Below are positions 42,501 through 53,464 of a DNA stretch of 64,000 nt, piece by piece (the stretch's first letter is position 1; each line of letters begins with the position of its first letter). A program made the translations under genes and the position numbers. The DNA is from Erodium maritimum (Eukaryota > Streptophyta > Magnoliopsida > Geraniales > Geraniaceae), in assembly GCA_963921825.1 (NCBI GenBank), contig OY997588.1:58226803-58290802 (forward strand), in the 5' to 3' direction. The notes beneath the pieces are model-generated. The model did not search any database. It was not told the origin of the DNA and was given only the letters and a program-made list of their open reading frames with translations.

Positions 42501-45083
42501 TCATTTAACCTGTCTAATAAATCTTTTTTTATTAGGAATTGGGTATCTTACCCATTTTAAGACCTTATTGAGAGGTTTATAATTGATAACAAGTCTAGGA
42601 ACCCCTCGTTCTTTTTCAGCAGCTTTATTGACATAGAATGTCGTGCAACTCCAAGGAGATTTTGATTTCCTAATTAATCCTTTTTCTTCTAAAGAAATAA
42701 TTTCTTTTTTACAAAGCTCCATTTGTTCATGATTCATTTGAGCTGGCCTAGCCTTAGTCGGGATTTGACTTTCATTGAAATCATCTATGTATGGGAGTGA
42801 AACAGAATGACTTTTTCTATTCCAAAAGGCCGTGGGAAGATCATTACATACTTCTTCCCTGAATTGTCTGTCAATTTTCTCTATTTTCTTCTGAATATTT
42901 TCCTGCTTTAATTGGGAATTTATGTTCATAATTTGAATTTCCTCTTTCAAGAAGCATATTTGCTTTTCTTTACCAAGGAGAATGTCTTTAACTTCATTGA
43001 GCATTCTTGTCTGAGGGTCATAAATGAAATGGAACTTAACCTCTTTTCCACCGATATTTGTGGAAAATCCAGTTTTATCTACCCTGAGAATTGGCATAAT
43101 ATCATGCAGAAAAGGATTTCCTAAAATAATCCTATGGGTAAGGTTTTTAACCAAGATAAAAGCTGCGGGTAAACAGGTACCCTGATTGCAGATATGAGCA
43201 TCTGAAAGCTTATATCTGACTTTTAGCTCTTTTCCCCCAGCTTGCGTTAAGGATTGGGTTGTTTTTTCAAAGTATTTAGTGGGGATGATTCCCTCTTGGA
43301 TGCAATTATAATCAGCTCCACTGTCTACAAGGACAATTTCGTTATCAAGTATGAATTCATTTTTTATAATGAGAGATACTTGAACAAGCCACTTCTGTGA
43401 AGTAACTTGGCTTATTAGATTAAGATAATCTGGGGTGGTATTACTATCATTATTAATGATATTATCATTAAAATGATTGTCTTCTAAAATGCTTATTCTT
43501 TGGGAAAGCTCAGTATTATTCTGCTTTATTTGAATTATTTCAGATTTTAATTGGTTAACTTCTCTTTTAAGGTCACTTAGAGAGGTTGGGGTTTCTTTAA
43601 CCCTTGCTTGACGGAACCGTTGAAGTACTTCACTTAAGTGGTAAGGTTCTTCCCGGGTAGGCGACTGGTTGATCATAGTGTTTTGTTTTATAAGGGTCTC
43701 AAGAATATTCTTCTTAAGGTTGGGATCACCGATAGTATCTAGCATGGTGACAATTTTATCTTGATCAACTGTGAGAACATTGAGACCATTCATCTCAACA
43801 ATAGATTTCCAGTAATTTATAGCGTTGCATTGGCAATTGTCTCTATCACCATCGTCCGAATTTTCAGACGAGGATGAGTCGTTTATGACCTCAAGGTCAT
43901 CCTCAGAAGAAGAGTCATCATCATCAGAGGGATAAAGAATAATTTTCTTTAAATGTGATTTTAATTGGTCATCTTCTATTTCATTAATGGCTTTTTTAGT
44001 CCAACATTGGTTGGCGTAGTGACCAATTTTCCCACATTTGTGACATTTTATGTCGAGTTTTTTAGCTTTTCTTTTTCCCGGGTTGGGAAGGAATGGTTTT
44101 TCTCTATTATATGATTTCTTTCGATAATAATTTTTTCGTTTATAATTATTTTTATGGTAGATGGGTTTATCGGCCCACTTGGGCCTTTTTCGATAAGGTT
44201 TAACACCCTTTTCTTTACGATTTGGGGTTTTTATCTTTTTTCCTTGATCAAAAGCAAATTGCTCACAAAATTCTCCAATTTGGTGTTTCTCAGTAACCCT
44301 TTGCTTTTTCAGTTGATTTTTCAATTTTAAATCATTGCATAGAGTTAAACCTTCGTTTATGCAACTCGTAGTGAGTTCACCATAAGTAAGATTTTGATAA
44401 TCGATGTTTATTCCATCGTTTTGAGTTCGTAGAGATTGGCGAACTCTCTCTACAAAGAGATGTGGTAAGCCATCAATAAACTTGGCTTTCCAATGACTTG
44501 AATCAGGGTTATTAAGTTGAAAAACCCTAGACAGGAAAGTATCCTTATACCATCTAAAATGGGTTAAGGAGGGACATCGGAGATTTTGCAGGAGAGTTTG
44601 AATTTTCTCTGCTATAGGAGCAGTAGATCCTGCAAAATGGTGCAAGATAGACAGGCACAAGGTGTATACTGCATCTTCTTCTCCCGTGGTAACTCTCTCA
44701 TCATTGGAGGGTCCAATTTCCATTTTAACAATCTTTTTGTGGCTAATGATTTCTTTGCGTTGGGTGTCAGTGAGGTAATGATCCCACCATCCCCGAAGTT
44801 GTCCTACGAAACCGGTAGTAATGAACGAGGCAATTGTACTATCTGAATTGCCGTGTTGCTTACAAACGGTCGAATACATAATTATTCTATGTATGGTGTC
44901 AAATATTTGTTTATCGGTTTGGCCATCAATATTCCATTCATAGATGGCCTTTCCAGAATACGAATTTTGGAAGGGATCTGATTCTTCAAACAGAAGATCT
45001 TGAGGAGAGGGCCTCTTGTAATAGTGTTTTTCTACGGGTCTTGGACTATAAATATTATTTATAGCGCACTGCTCAGCAAACAT
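42501..45083 (-). pseudogene. Caulimovirid coat protein, aspartic protease and RT start
   Basis: An 860-codon frame. The first ~400 residues are coat-protein-like, with a Lys/Arg-rich region and a CCHC knuckle (CHKCGKIGHYANQCW, about 44070-44010), followed by an acidic Asp/Ser tract (residues ~390-425) and a coiled-coil-like Leu/Ile-rich stretch. The protease active site is VLVDSGADYNCI (about 43318). The RT start (KEIISLEEKGLIRKSKSPWS; RLVINYKPLNK) follows and the frame breaks just after it. An in-frame TAG lies upstream near 45106, beyond which the same frame continues back to an ATG near 45232, so the intact gene probably began there and overlapped the previous ORF. Confidence 0.87.
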
Positions 45084-45178
45084 TTCAGATATCTTATTTA
45101 TATCCTAATCTTGACTAGAACTTTCAGATTCGTTTTCCGAATCTTCATTAATCTCTTGATAAGAAAGGACCCCAATCT

Positions 45179-45841
45179 TCATGGCCTTAAGTTTTTGTTC
45201 GAGAATCTGAACAAAATCAGTGTTGGTCTCCATTTTGAAACCTTGGATTGGAGTGGAGGTTGTATTAAAGGAAGGTCTTCCTTTTTAGGGACTTCAAGCC
45301 TGATTTCTTTTCCCTTAATTTTTTCAATCATAAGTTGGTGTTGATCAAGTTGATCTTTAATCATTTGACTTAAGGAAAACAGGTTCTCTTCTATAGAAAG
45401 AATTTGTTTGCCTAGACAATTAAGGAAGGTGTTGGTATAATTTTGGGATCTGATTAAAGTGTTTATTTCCTTGATTGTTACCTGGGTATAATCAGTTTTC
45501 TGGAGGCTCAAGTAGGCGCTTGCCTCGATATTATTACCTAGGACAATGTCTTGTTCCGGAGGGAAGGGAGAACTAATAGATTCTCCTAAGGCTTTAGTCT
45601 TCCAAGATCGTTGAAGGACAAGAACCTCATTTTCAGTTTGGTCTAAAAATTGTTTTATAAACCATTTTACAAAGGTCTTAATTTCCCCAGTGTTTTCTAT
45701 GTGAGAATAATATTTATTCTTGTAATTCATTAACTCATCATTCGAGAATTTTTTGAAATACCAGTCATGAAAACTAGCATGTCTGGGATGATAAAACTCT
45801 TTATTAAGGAGTTTTCTAGTTCCAGGACTAATATTAATCAT
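45179..45841 (-). CDS. Viral ORF between movement and coat protein, function unknown
   Basis: A 220-codon frame that starts inside the end of the movement-protein gene (ATGATTAA: the ATG at 45841 overlaps the TAA ending at 45834). It has an aromatic N-terminus (HPRHASFHDWYFKKFSNDEL) and a helix-rich middle (LNCLGKQILSIEENLFSLSQ). By position it resembles the small proteins between the MP and CP of caulimoviruses (insect transmission factor, virion-associated protein), but no motif supports either. No break within the frame. Confidence 0.6.
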   Translation of the reverse strand: MINISPGTRKLLNKEFYHPRHASFHDWYFKKFSNDELMNYKNKYYSHIENTGEIKTFVKWFIKQFLDQTENEVLVLQRSWKTKALGESISSPFPPEQDIVLGNNIEASAYLSLQKTDYTQVTIKEINTLIRSQNYTNTFLNCLGKQILSIEENLFSLSQMIKDQLDQHQLMIEKIKGKEIRLEVPKKEDLPLIQPPLQSKVSKWRPTLILFRFSNKNLRP

Positions 45842-46886
45842 TAATATGGAAACTCATTTCTGATTGAGTAGGAGATTGCCTACTTAATAAGTTTGGTTTT
45901 ATGTAAATTCCATGGGGAATTTGGTTATCGCTGATTCTGATATTTTCCACTAGATCCTCTTCTCTGATTTGAGAAGTAGAGGCTCTGGATTCTTGAGGAG
46001 TCGAGACTCTATAAACAGTCTCTCCAGGATACCTCGAAGAGCTAGATCTAGGAAGAGTAACAGATCTTTGAGGATTGAATTTTATTTCAATATCTCCCTC
46101 GGTTGTTTGGATTATTTGGTCAATATCTCTATTTATTATAGGTTCGGGCTCTATTTCCTGAGGTAAAGACCATTTTAAAGGAAAGTTGATTTCATACCAT
46201 CTTATAAGCCTATTAGTGGCTATATTAGAAGTTAAAAGGTTGGTCTGGACTAAAGTAGTAGTTCCAGGGGTTGAAATTTGTCTGATTTTAGGGGTTAATG
46301 TTTGTAGAACCTTATAGTATATTCTATAAGATATAGCAATTACCTCACTTCCTTGTTTGAAATTGTAACCATGAGTTTGAATGGTTAGTTGCCTAGCATC
46401 TAAGATATTTCTATCTGTTATGGACAGACTAAGATTTGGGGAAATATTAAAATAAACCGGTCCATGACAAAGACTGGTCTCAATTGCAGCAGCTAAAGAT
46501 GGCTTAAAGTCGTTGCATCTACCATCTCTAACGTAAGCCATAAGGCTAGCATCCATACCCAATAAGGTTAATGGTTTAAAAGAAATTTGAATTAATCCGA
46601 TATGGATAAACTTATAGTTTATAAAATTTTGTAAATCCCTTTTACTTAGAAGTCTTATAGTTTGAGATTGTTTAGACATTCTAACTGTCTGTTCCATGGT
46701 TTTGATAGCCATGCGAGACTTTAAATCGAACATGCCAATAGAGTAAATTTTACTTTTATCTTCTTTAGGAATAGACCATCTATTAAGTTGGTCCATTTTC
46801 TTTGGAAATTCTTCCAATTCAGCATTCTTTACTAATTCTTCTTGATGACGATCATTATCGTCCATATTTTCTTCAAACAAAGACAT
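45834..46886 (-). CDS. Caulimovirid movement protein (30K superfamily)
   Basis: A 350-codon open frame from ATG 46886. The 30K-type core is seen in residues ~100-215: GMDASLMAYVRDGRCNDF, HGPVYFNISPNLSLSITDRN (with the conserved Asp), then the YRIYYKVLQTL strand. The C-terminal third is Ser/Arg/Gln-rich. Movement proteins modify plasmodesmata to let virus pass from cell to cell. The length is near that of Caulimovirus P1. No break is seen in this copy. It is the first gene after the leader. Confidence 0.85.
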   Translation of the reverse strand: MSLFEENMDDNDRHQEELVKNAELEEFPKKMDQLNRWSIPKEDKSKIYSIGMFDLKSRMAIKTMEQTVRMSKQSQTIRLLSKRDLQNFINYKFIHIGLIQISFKPLTLLGMDASLMAYVRDGRCNDFKPSLAAAIETSLCHGPVYFNISPNLSLSITDRNILDARQLTIQTHGYNFKQGSEVIAISYRIYYKVLQTLTPKIRQISTPGTTTLVQTNLLTSNIATNRLIRWYEINFPLKWSLPQEIEPEPIINRDIDQIIQTTEGDIEIKFNPQRSVTLPRSSSSRYPGETVYRVSTPQESRASTSQIREEDLVENIRISDNQIPHGIYIKPNLLSRQSPTQSEMSFHIND

Positions 46887-47261
46887 GCTAATTATAGCAC
46901 AAAAGTGTTGAGGTTGGTAGGTTACTTAAAAATATTAATCAGACAAGCATAATTCCCATGAAAAACTTAGTAAGTCATCTTTGCAAACGATGAATCGTTT
47001 AAATATCTACCCGAAGGGATATAAGGGAGAACCCTAAATCAAAGATGCTAAAATTGTCTTAGCCAAACAATCCCCAAAAATTCTGCTAAACATGCCTGCA
47101 CCATAGCGGCTAAACAGAGAATACAAGGATGACACCAAGACAACTTTATTTTTATACAAAGTTTTTCAAGATAAAAATTCTTGCATGATTAATACCAAAG
47201 TTTCCTACCACCCCCAACAGAAAATTAGCTATTCATGGAGATAGAAGGTTACCTCAGGCTC
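46887..47261 (-). other. Viral leader
   Basis: About 375 bases between the PBS and the movement-protein start, without a long frame. Leaders of caulimovirids fold into a large hairpin with short ORFs; folding was not done here. Confidence 0.6.
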
Positions 47262-47273
47262 TGATACCACTTT
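47262..47273 (-). promoter_or_regulatory. Primer-binding site of the pararetrovirus
   Basis: GCTCTGATACCA on the plus strand, the complement of TGGTATCAGAGC, complementary to initiator tRNA-Met. It is where minus-strand DNA synthesis starts in caulimovirids and conventionally marks position 1 of their genomes. Confidence 0.88.
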
Positions 47274-47328
47274 GTTGTTGATGTTGGATCCTGATGGTGG
47301 ATGATAGTAGATGGTATGAAGATGAAGA

Positions 47329-47343
47329 ATATATATATATATA
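47329..47343. repeat. (TA)n tract at the right border of the endogenous virus
   Basis: Fifteen bases of TA repeat where similarity to the viral left end stops. It is followed by GAACCATTATCAGATACAAAC, which resembles the terminus of the MITE family at 39.3 kb. Confidence 0.85.
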
Positions 47344-47676
47344 GAACCATTATCAGATACAAACTATAGTTTGAAATATAAAATAAAAACTCATCCCAGC
47401 CATTAGATCCTATTATATAGATGGCTGAGATTAAAATGGCAAGTTTCGTAATTAATAAAAGTCTGATGCATTTTTCTATAATTTCGTATGTCCAAAAGGG
47501 TGTTTCAGTCTTTTTCCAGTAAACATGTAACTAACCTAATCCATTCTCACACACGATCTAGTTCTCCCTCTTTCAATTCCTACTTCCATTCCTAATCTCC
47601 CCCGACTAGACCAGCACCACGAGCTCCCGATCCTATGTCTGTCGTACTTCTCAGATCGTGCGCCTAGGAATCTGCT
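47344..47676. other. Spacer between virus and copia element
   Basis: Begins with a possible MITE terminus, then non-coding sequence that turns CT-rich and GC-richer towards the copia insertion. The other half of this locus resumes at 55156. No gene recognised. Confidence 0.4.
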
Positions 47677-47681
47677 GTCGC
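47677..47681. repeat. 5-bp target-site duplication (GTCGC), left
   Basis: GTCGC before TGTTGGGTC; repeated at 55151-55155. Confidence 0.9.
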
Positions 47682-48372
47682 TGTTGGGTCTCGAGGTAGG
47701 GTTGGAGATGAACCAACTCGCAGCGGAAAATCAAGGAAAACCAAGAGACGATTAAAACCATGAAACAACTAACAAAGAATGGATTCACAAGAGAAAAATT
47801 CAGCACTAGTTCTTACCAAAACAAGAACACCGGGTAACGAATGATTGGCTTGAGTCTCCAAGACGCCTACGTATCCACATGGGAATCAAAGCCACGTAGT
47901 TCTTCTCTTTGAGGACTCAAGAACACAAAAATGGAGGTGGGAGCTTGCCAAACCCGAAATTGCAAGGGAAGGGAGAGAGAAGTTGTGTTTCCTATTCTTG
48001 TCTTGTGTTTGTTATGTTGAAAAAAGATGACTTAAACATAACAAAACCCATACTTGTCCAACTAAAGGCATGGGACAAGTATGGTGTCAAGTAAGGTGTA
48101 AATAGGACAAAGTATGGCAAGACAAGATTGGGTTAGGTGGTGAATCACCAACACCTTAATCCTTGTCTTGCTTACTTAGTACTAATTAATCAAGACTTGA
48201 TTAATTAGTTCCATGGGCCTTGGTTGCATGAGCCTTTCATGGGCATAGATCAGAGCACACATCGATACATTACTCCAACACATAAGTAATATAAAGCCGT
48301 TTTGATTTTATTGCTAACGATGATATATACATTTGGACATTTAGTATTGAACTATGGGCACTAAGACTAACA
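47682..48372 (-). repeat. 3' LTR of Angela/Tork-like copia element, internally deleted
   Basis: 691 bp, TGTTGGGTCTCG...GACTAACA. It matches both ends of the partner LTR (53465-55150) but lacks about 995 bp of its middle; the junction is at about 48240, at CATGGGC, a word present at both edges of the missing segment. Deletion through this short repeat is likely. Confidence 0.9.
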
Positions 48373-48390
48373 ATCTCCCACTTGCCCTAG
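48373..48390 (-). promoter_or_regulatory. Polypurine tract of the copia element
   Basis: On the element strand AGGGCAAGTGGGAGAT lies directly before the LTR start TGTTAG. Confidence 0.82.
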
Positions 48391-51300
48391 TTCCAATCTA
48401 AACTCCAATATGTCCCCATCGACTTTACATGTCTAACATGTTCAGGCAGCGACACCGCCTTAGTCAAAGGGTTGGCTATGTTATCATCTGTTGCAATATA
48501 TGTTATCTTCACTTCACCTCAATTCAGTATTTCTCTGATTAGATGGATACGCCGTAGTACATGTTTGGATTTGTTATGCGATCTGGGCTTTTAGCTTGCG
48601 CAATGGTCATTGTGTTGTCGCAAAATGGATTCACCGGGCTGGATGTGTTTTTAATTACATCCAACCCTGCCGTGAATTTCCAAATCCACATAGCCTCCTT
48701 AGCTGCCTCTGCAGCATCCATGTACTTGGCCTCTGTTGTAGATTCGGCAATGGTATCTTTCTTTACGCTCTCCCAGCTAAAGCTCTGCCATTCAGCATAA
48801 ACACATATCCTGACTGACTTCTAAAGTCATCTGGATTTGTCTTGGAAAACTAACGTCTACTCATCCTTCGACGACTAGTTCAACATCATCTTTCCCGGGT
48901 TAGACTGATGTCTACTGGTACAACATAAGGCTTACGAGACAGCCGGTCTCATACATGTCATGGCATATATGATCGATCCTGCCCCCAGGCGCATAGGATT
49001 CTCATCATCCTTTTCAGCTCATCAGGTGTCTTAGGACACTGAGTCTTGCTGAGATGAATGACATGACTAGTGGGTAAGAGTCCTTTCTTTGAATCGAGCA
49101 TTAAGAACCTACTCAATGCCTTGTTCACATAGGTTCCCGGACTTAAATCCAAGACCCTCTTGGTGCGATCTCTACATATCTTAATCCTAAAGATATAAGA
49201 AGCATCGCCTAAGTCCTTTATTGAAAAACACTTCCTCAACCAAGCTTTAGTCTCATGCAAGGTTGTGATGTCGTTTTCAATGAGAACCAGAAAGGTAATC
49301 TTGCTCCCACTAGCCTTCTTATAAACGCAAGATTCATCCTCGTTCTTGATTAAGCCAAATCCAATTACACCTTCATCAAAACGAAGGATCCAACTCCGAG
49401 AAGTTCGTTTCAATCCATAAATGGATTTCAACTCCGAGAAGTTCGTTTCAATCTTTCCCGTATTCTTCGGATCGTCAAAACCTTTGGGCCGAGACATACA
49501 AACGTACTCAGTCAAATTTCTATTTAGGAAAGCGGTTTTGACATCCACTTTCCATATCTCGTAATTATGATACGCAGTTATGTCAAGAAGAATTTGGATC
49601 GATTTTGACCATAGCCACTAGGGAGAAGGTTTCCTCATAGTCAATCCATTGGATCTGCCTATAACCTTTCGCCGCCAGTTGAGCTTTGTAGGTCAGAGGG
49701 TTGTTGTCCATGTCCATCTTCACCTTGAAGATCCATTTGCATCCGATGGTCCTCACACCATTGATGGGATCAATCGGTTCCCAGACTCGGTTGTCCGACA
49801 TGGATTGCATTTCCTCCCTCATGGCTCCCAGCCATAACTCGGAGTCGGGCCCATCCACGACTTCTTGAAAGGTGGCTGGATCATCGTGATCCACCATGAC
49901 TTCATTGTCACCTCCGGATACCATATCTTGGAGGTGGAAGATTGACCCTTTCAAATCGCCTTGGACCTTTCGGAATTGTAACAGGAATTGGTTCTCACTC
50001 TACGATAATCTCTGGCTCCTTTCTACTGGGTTGTCAATTGGTTTAGACAGATCTGTACCATCCTGAATTTCTTCGAGATGCACAGTCCTCCCAATGACGT
50101 CTTTGGAAACAAAACTTCTTTTCCATAAAGACCCCACCCCAAGCGACGAACACCATGTTCTCACTGGGATTGTAGAAATAGTATCCCCTTGTTGCTTTGG
50201 GATACCACACGAAGGTGCATATCTCAGATCTTGGTTCGAGCTTAGTCGAAACCAAATGTTTCACATAAGCCTTGCAACCACAAATCTTTAGGAAGGACAA
50301 AGCGGGCATCATCCCGTACCATTTTTAAAATGGTGTCCCTTCCACACCATTCGTCGAAGCCCGATTCACTATGAATGCGGTCGTCTCTAGAGCAAAACCC
50401 CTAAAAGAGATTGGGAGATCAGTCAAACTAATCATGGAACAGACCATTGTCTAACAATGTCCGATTTCTCCGTTTGGCTACACCTTTCAACTACAGTGAC
50501 CTAGGAGGAGTCCATTCCAAAAGGATCTCATTCTCTTTTAGATGATCTAATAACTCTGTGGTCAAGTATTTTTCCACCTCGATCCAATCGAAGTGCCTTA
50601 ATACCTTTGTCGAGCTGGTTTTCTACTATAGTCTTAAACTCTTTGAATTTATCAAAAGCTTCAGACTTATGTCTCACCGAATAGACATAACCATATTTAC
50701 TGTAATCATCAGTAAATGTGATTAAGTAGCTAAAACCCCTCCTGGCAAGTGAACTTATTGGTCTACACACATTCGAGTGTATCAGCCCCAATAATTCACC
50801 CGCCCTTTCATCGCGATCGATAAAGGGCACTTTAGTCATTTTTCCCATCAACCAAACCTTGCACCTATCGATCGAATGGAATTCGAATGAACCTGAAAGC
50901 CCGCACTTCTGAAGTGCTGATAGGCGCTTCTTGTTTATGCGACCCAAATGACAGTACCATAACAGAGTTAGGTTTAAATCGTTGGATTTAGACCTCTTGG
51001 TATTAACGGAATATATAGAACTTGAGGCATTGTTACCCATATCTAATATGTACAATCCTCCAACCATGTCAGTACTGGTATAAAACATATCATTGCATAG
51101 AACATTGAAAACTCCATTTCCAATATTAACATTATATCCTTCCTTGTCAAACACGGATACAGATATAATATTCCTACTAAAAGTAGGTATGCAATATACA
51201 TTATACAATACTAAGACAAGGCCTCTTGGCAAAGCAAGACTCATGGATCCTACAGCAGTTGCCACAACTCTGAGGTCCATTTCGTGCTTTCCAAATCTCT

Positions 51301-51890
51301 CCTACTTTCAGCCACCATATATTAGTGCATGTGTGAGATTCAGTCATGGTATCTAATACCCATGAATCTTTGGAAGTAGAGAGATGTAGCTCTATAGAGT
51401 TAATACCGAATGAAGGCACGGTCCCACCGCCCTTCCTTAGATCATCCAGGTTTCCTGATGAAGGCGCAGTCCTACTGCCCTTCTTCAGATCATCCACGCT
51501 ATTTGATGAAGGCGCAGTCCCACTGTCCTTCTTCAGATCAGCCGTGAACTTCCTGTAATCCCGGTTCCAATGACCAGGCTGTTGGCAGTAGAAGCAGACA
51601 TTCTCAAGTGTCTCATCTTTCCTGCCAAGTGCGCAGGGGCCCAGCCCTTGCCACTTCCAATTCCCTTGTTGACCATCAGAATATCCTTGGATCCCAGATC
51701 CCTGAGATATTCTTCTCAGCAGTTAATGACACTTCATGTAACTCTGATATGGTCTTAGAGACAGCCTTGTCAAGGACATATTCTTTGCGTTCAGACTTGA
51801 GGACTATCCTCAAAATTCTGTACCAGTCCAAATAGTTTGTTCCATTAGGTTGACCCTGTCAAGAATGGTTTTTAATGACAAACTATTAAT
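48391..51890 (-). pseudogene. Ty1/copia gag-pol, decayed (Angela/Tork-like)
   Basis: Minus-strand pieces in order: gag start near 51900 (MANSANINSLSLKTILDRVN), most of gag missing, a zinc knuckle whose last Cys is Tyr (CFYCQQPGHWNRDY, about 51595-51555), a three-copy 16-residue repeat (51409-51545), a protease remnant (DSWVLDTMTESHTC, active-site Gly lost), pre-integrase and integrase (51280-50528: LGRINKKRLSALQKCG; LIHSNVCRPIS; RLDRGGKI), the integrase end (50312-50043), RT (49954-48958: ELWLGAMREEMQSM; MDVKTAFLNRNL; the catalytic YVDD is now IEND) and RNase H (48721-48539: DAAEAAKEAMWIWKF; CDNTMTIAQAKSP). Stops and frameshifts separate all pieces. Confidence 0.85.
51409..51545 (-). repeat. 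48-bp in-frame tandem repeat in copia gag
   Basis: The word TGAAGGCRC(A/G)GTCC recurs at 51411, 51459 and 51507, exactly 48 bp apart. On the element strand each unit encodes 16 residues of type DDLKKGSRTAPSSG. It lies between the zinc knuckle and the protease. Confidence 0.85.
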
Positions 51891-53451
51891 GTTCGCTGAA
51901 TTTGCCATTTGATCTACAACATATAAAATTTAATCAGTAAACTGAATAAATTTTATGAAGATCAAGCTTAAACACCAACAATCAATTCTAAACCTTTAGA
52001 ATCTGAAACCAAGATCCTTGATTCACTCGATTAAGCTGAACTAATGCTCACCACTTAATCGAGCTATGTAGGTAAGACTCCATCCAATCACATCCAATGT
52101 GACTCTTGGCTAGGGTATGCACTTATGTACACGGCTTACCCTATCTGTTACCCTAGCTCAACCTCAGGCTGAAAATCGTAGTCGGGTCCACCAATTTTCA
52201 ACTATGGCCCGTCACTATGTAGGTGCTCCGCTAATGCGCACGACACCCACATATGTCGTCCAAACCTACTACCCCGCTTTCCCATGGATGCTCCGCTAAT
52301 GCGCACGACACCCATAGGACGGGGAGGTAGTAAGGTGTTGATGATTGGGAGGTATCAGACATGACCCGCTTTTACTTGTCCTGTTGTGTTCAAAACTTTG
52401 GCACATCCTAGATGCGATGAGCACATCAACTACATTCCAAATGAAATGATGCCTCAAATTACATCCAATGTAATTCTTCCTTTGAACCCGTCAACTACAT
52501 CCAATGCAATGACGGTTGTAAGGGTTCACACACAAGGATCAAAATTCCAATTTTATCTTTGCATGTGAGGTGATATGCTCGGTAAATAAAGTTAAGCATG
52601 CAATTCTAAAACAAATAGAATTAATCATGCATAAACTAAACCAAGCATAAAGCGATAAATATGCACATAATAGCCCCCTAAACTAACTCCCACTAGCTTC
52701 TTGAGCTCCACCGACTCCAAGCCGATGCCAACACCCGAAAAGCCACCAAATGACCTTTTCGCCCTTTCTTCATCTTGAGTAAAATATTACAATTTAATAC
52801 ACGACTCGCAGGTCGGGAATAAATAAATATTACAAACAAGTGGTTCGACGACCACACCTTGAAAGAATAATTACACGCTAACACTAACGGCTCGCAGGCC
52901 GTGAAAAGCGATAAATAATTAAATCGAGCTCGGGGCTATTATGTACACCATGCCAACATCACATCACACATCGTGTTATCAAACAAGCATGTTATCAAAC
53001 ATCATGTGATTTTCCGGTTTTAATTAATAGCCACGTTTCGAAATTTTTTGATGCTCGGTTTATCGAAACCGTTCAAAAATGAAACTTTTGAACATTTGAT
53101 CTTCGAGTTCATCATGACGGTTCCAAACTCGTCATAACTAACAAAACGGTTTAGCCTTGGCATATCAACCATCCAATGGTCATGCTTGGCCTAGCTCCGT
53201 CCAACGGAGCCCCGTTCGGTCCCGGTTTCGGCTCCCCGAGAGTCCAGCTCCCGAGACCCGAAAAATCAAATTTTTTTTAAAATTTCCAGATTTGAAATAA
53301 TTTTCAAAAATTCATTTTACATGCATTAAATCCATAAACAAGTATTTAAAACATGTTATCAAACAATTTAGCAAAACAACACGCCAAAAACGAGACTTTC
53401 AAGCAAAACCGAAACTTTGAACACCGTCTTGTGAATCCCGAAGGTAGCACG
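51891..53451 (-). other. Copia leader, about 1.5 kb
   Basis: Non-coding on both strands. It contains two similar hairpin motifs (52216-52253 and 52281-52318) and AT-rich stretches. Such a long leader is unusual for copia unless it holds degraded gag or another insertion; none is recognised. Confidence 0.6.
52216..52318 (-). repeat. Two hairpins with an identical 18-nt loop in the copia leader
   Basis: 52216-52253 and 52281-52318 each have 10-bp arms (TATGTAGGTG/CACCCACATA; CCCATGGATG/CACCCATAGG, with one or two mismatches) around the identical loop CTCCGCTAATGCGCACGA. The arms differ in sequence but keep pairing. Confidence 0.6.
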
Positions 53452-53463
53452 GCTCTGATACCA
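53452..53463 (-). promoter_or_regulatory. Primer-binding site of the copia element
   Basis: GCTCTGATACCA, one base inside the LTR at 53465; initiator tRNA-Met type. Confidence 0.88.
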
Positions 53464-53464
53464 C

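Larger units (their letters stand above)
39681..47330 (-). mobile_element. Endogenous caulimovirid (plant pararetrovirus), nearly full length
   Basis: A minus-strand array of virus-type genes: movement protein, an unknown ORF, a coat protein-protease-RT-RNase H frame and a last ORF. The leader starts with a tRNA-Met PBS at 47262-47273. The sequence around the PBS recurs at the other end: 47268-47328 and 39681-39738 share ACCACTTTGTTRTTGATGTTGGATC and TATGAAGATGAAGAA, a terminal redundancy of about 60 bases, not a long LTR. No integrase is present. Both borders fall in TA repeats. It is an old copy: breaks are seen near 45106, near 42480-42530 and near 40870. Genus not assigned; an RT phylogeny is needed. 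Confidence 0.88.

Noticed and set aside
39681..47330. Reading the virus-like region as an LTR retrotransposon
   Set aside because: No integrase, no long LTR (only about 60 bases repeated), a 30K movement protein and overlapping ORFs. These fit an integrated caulimovirid.
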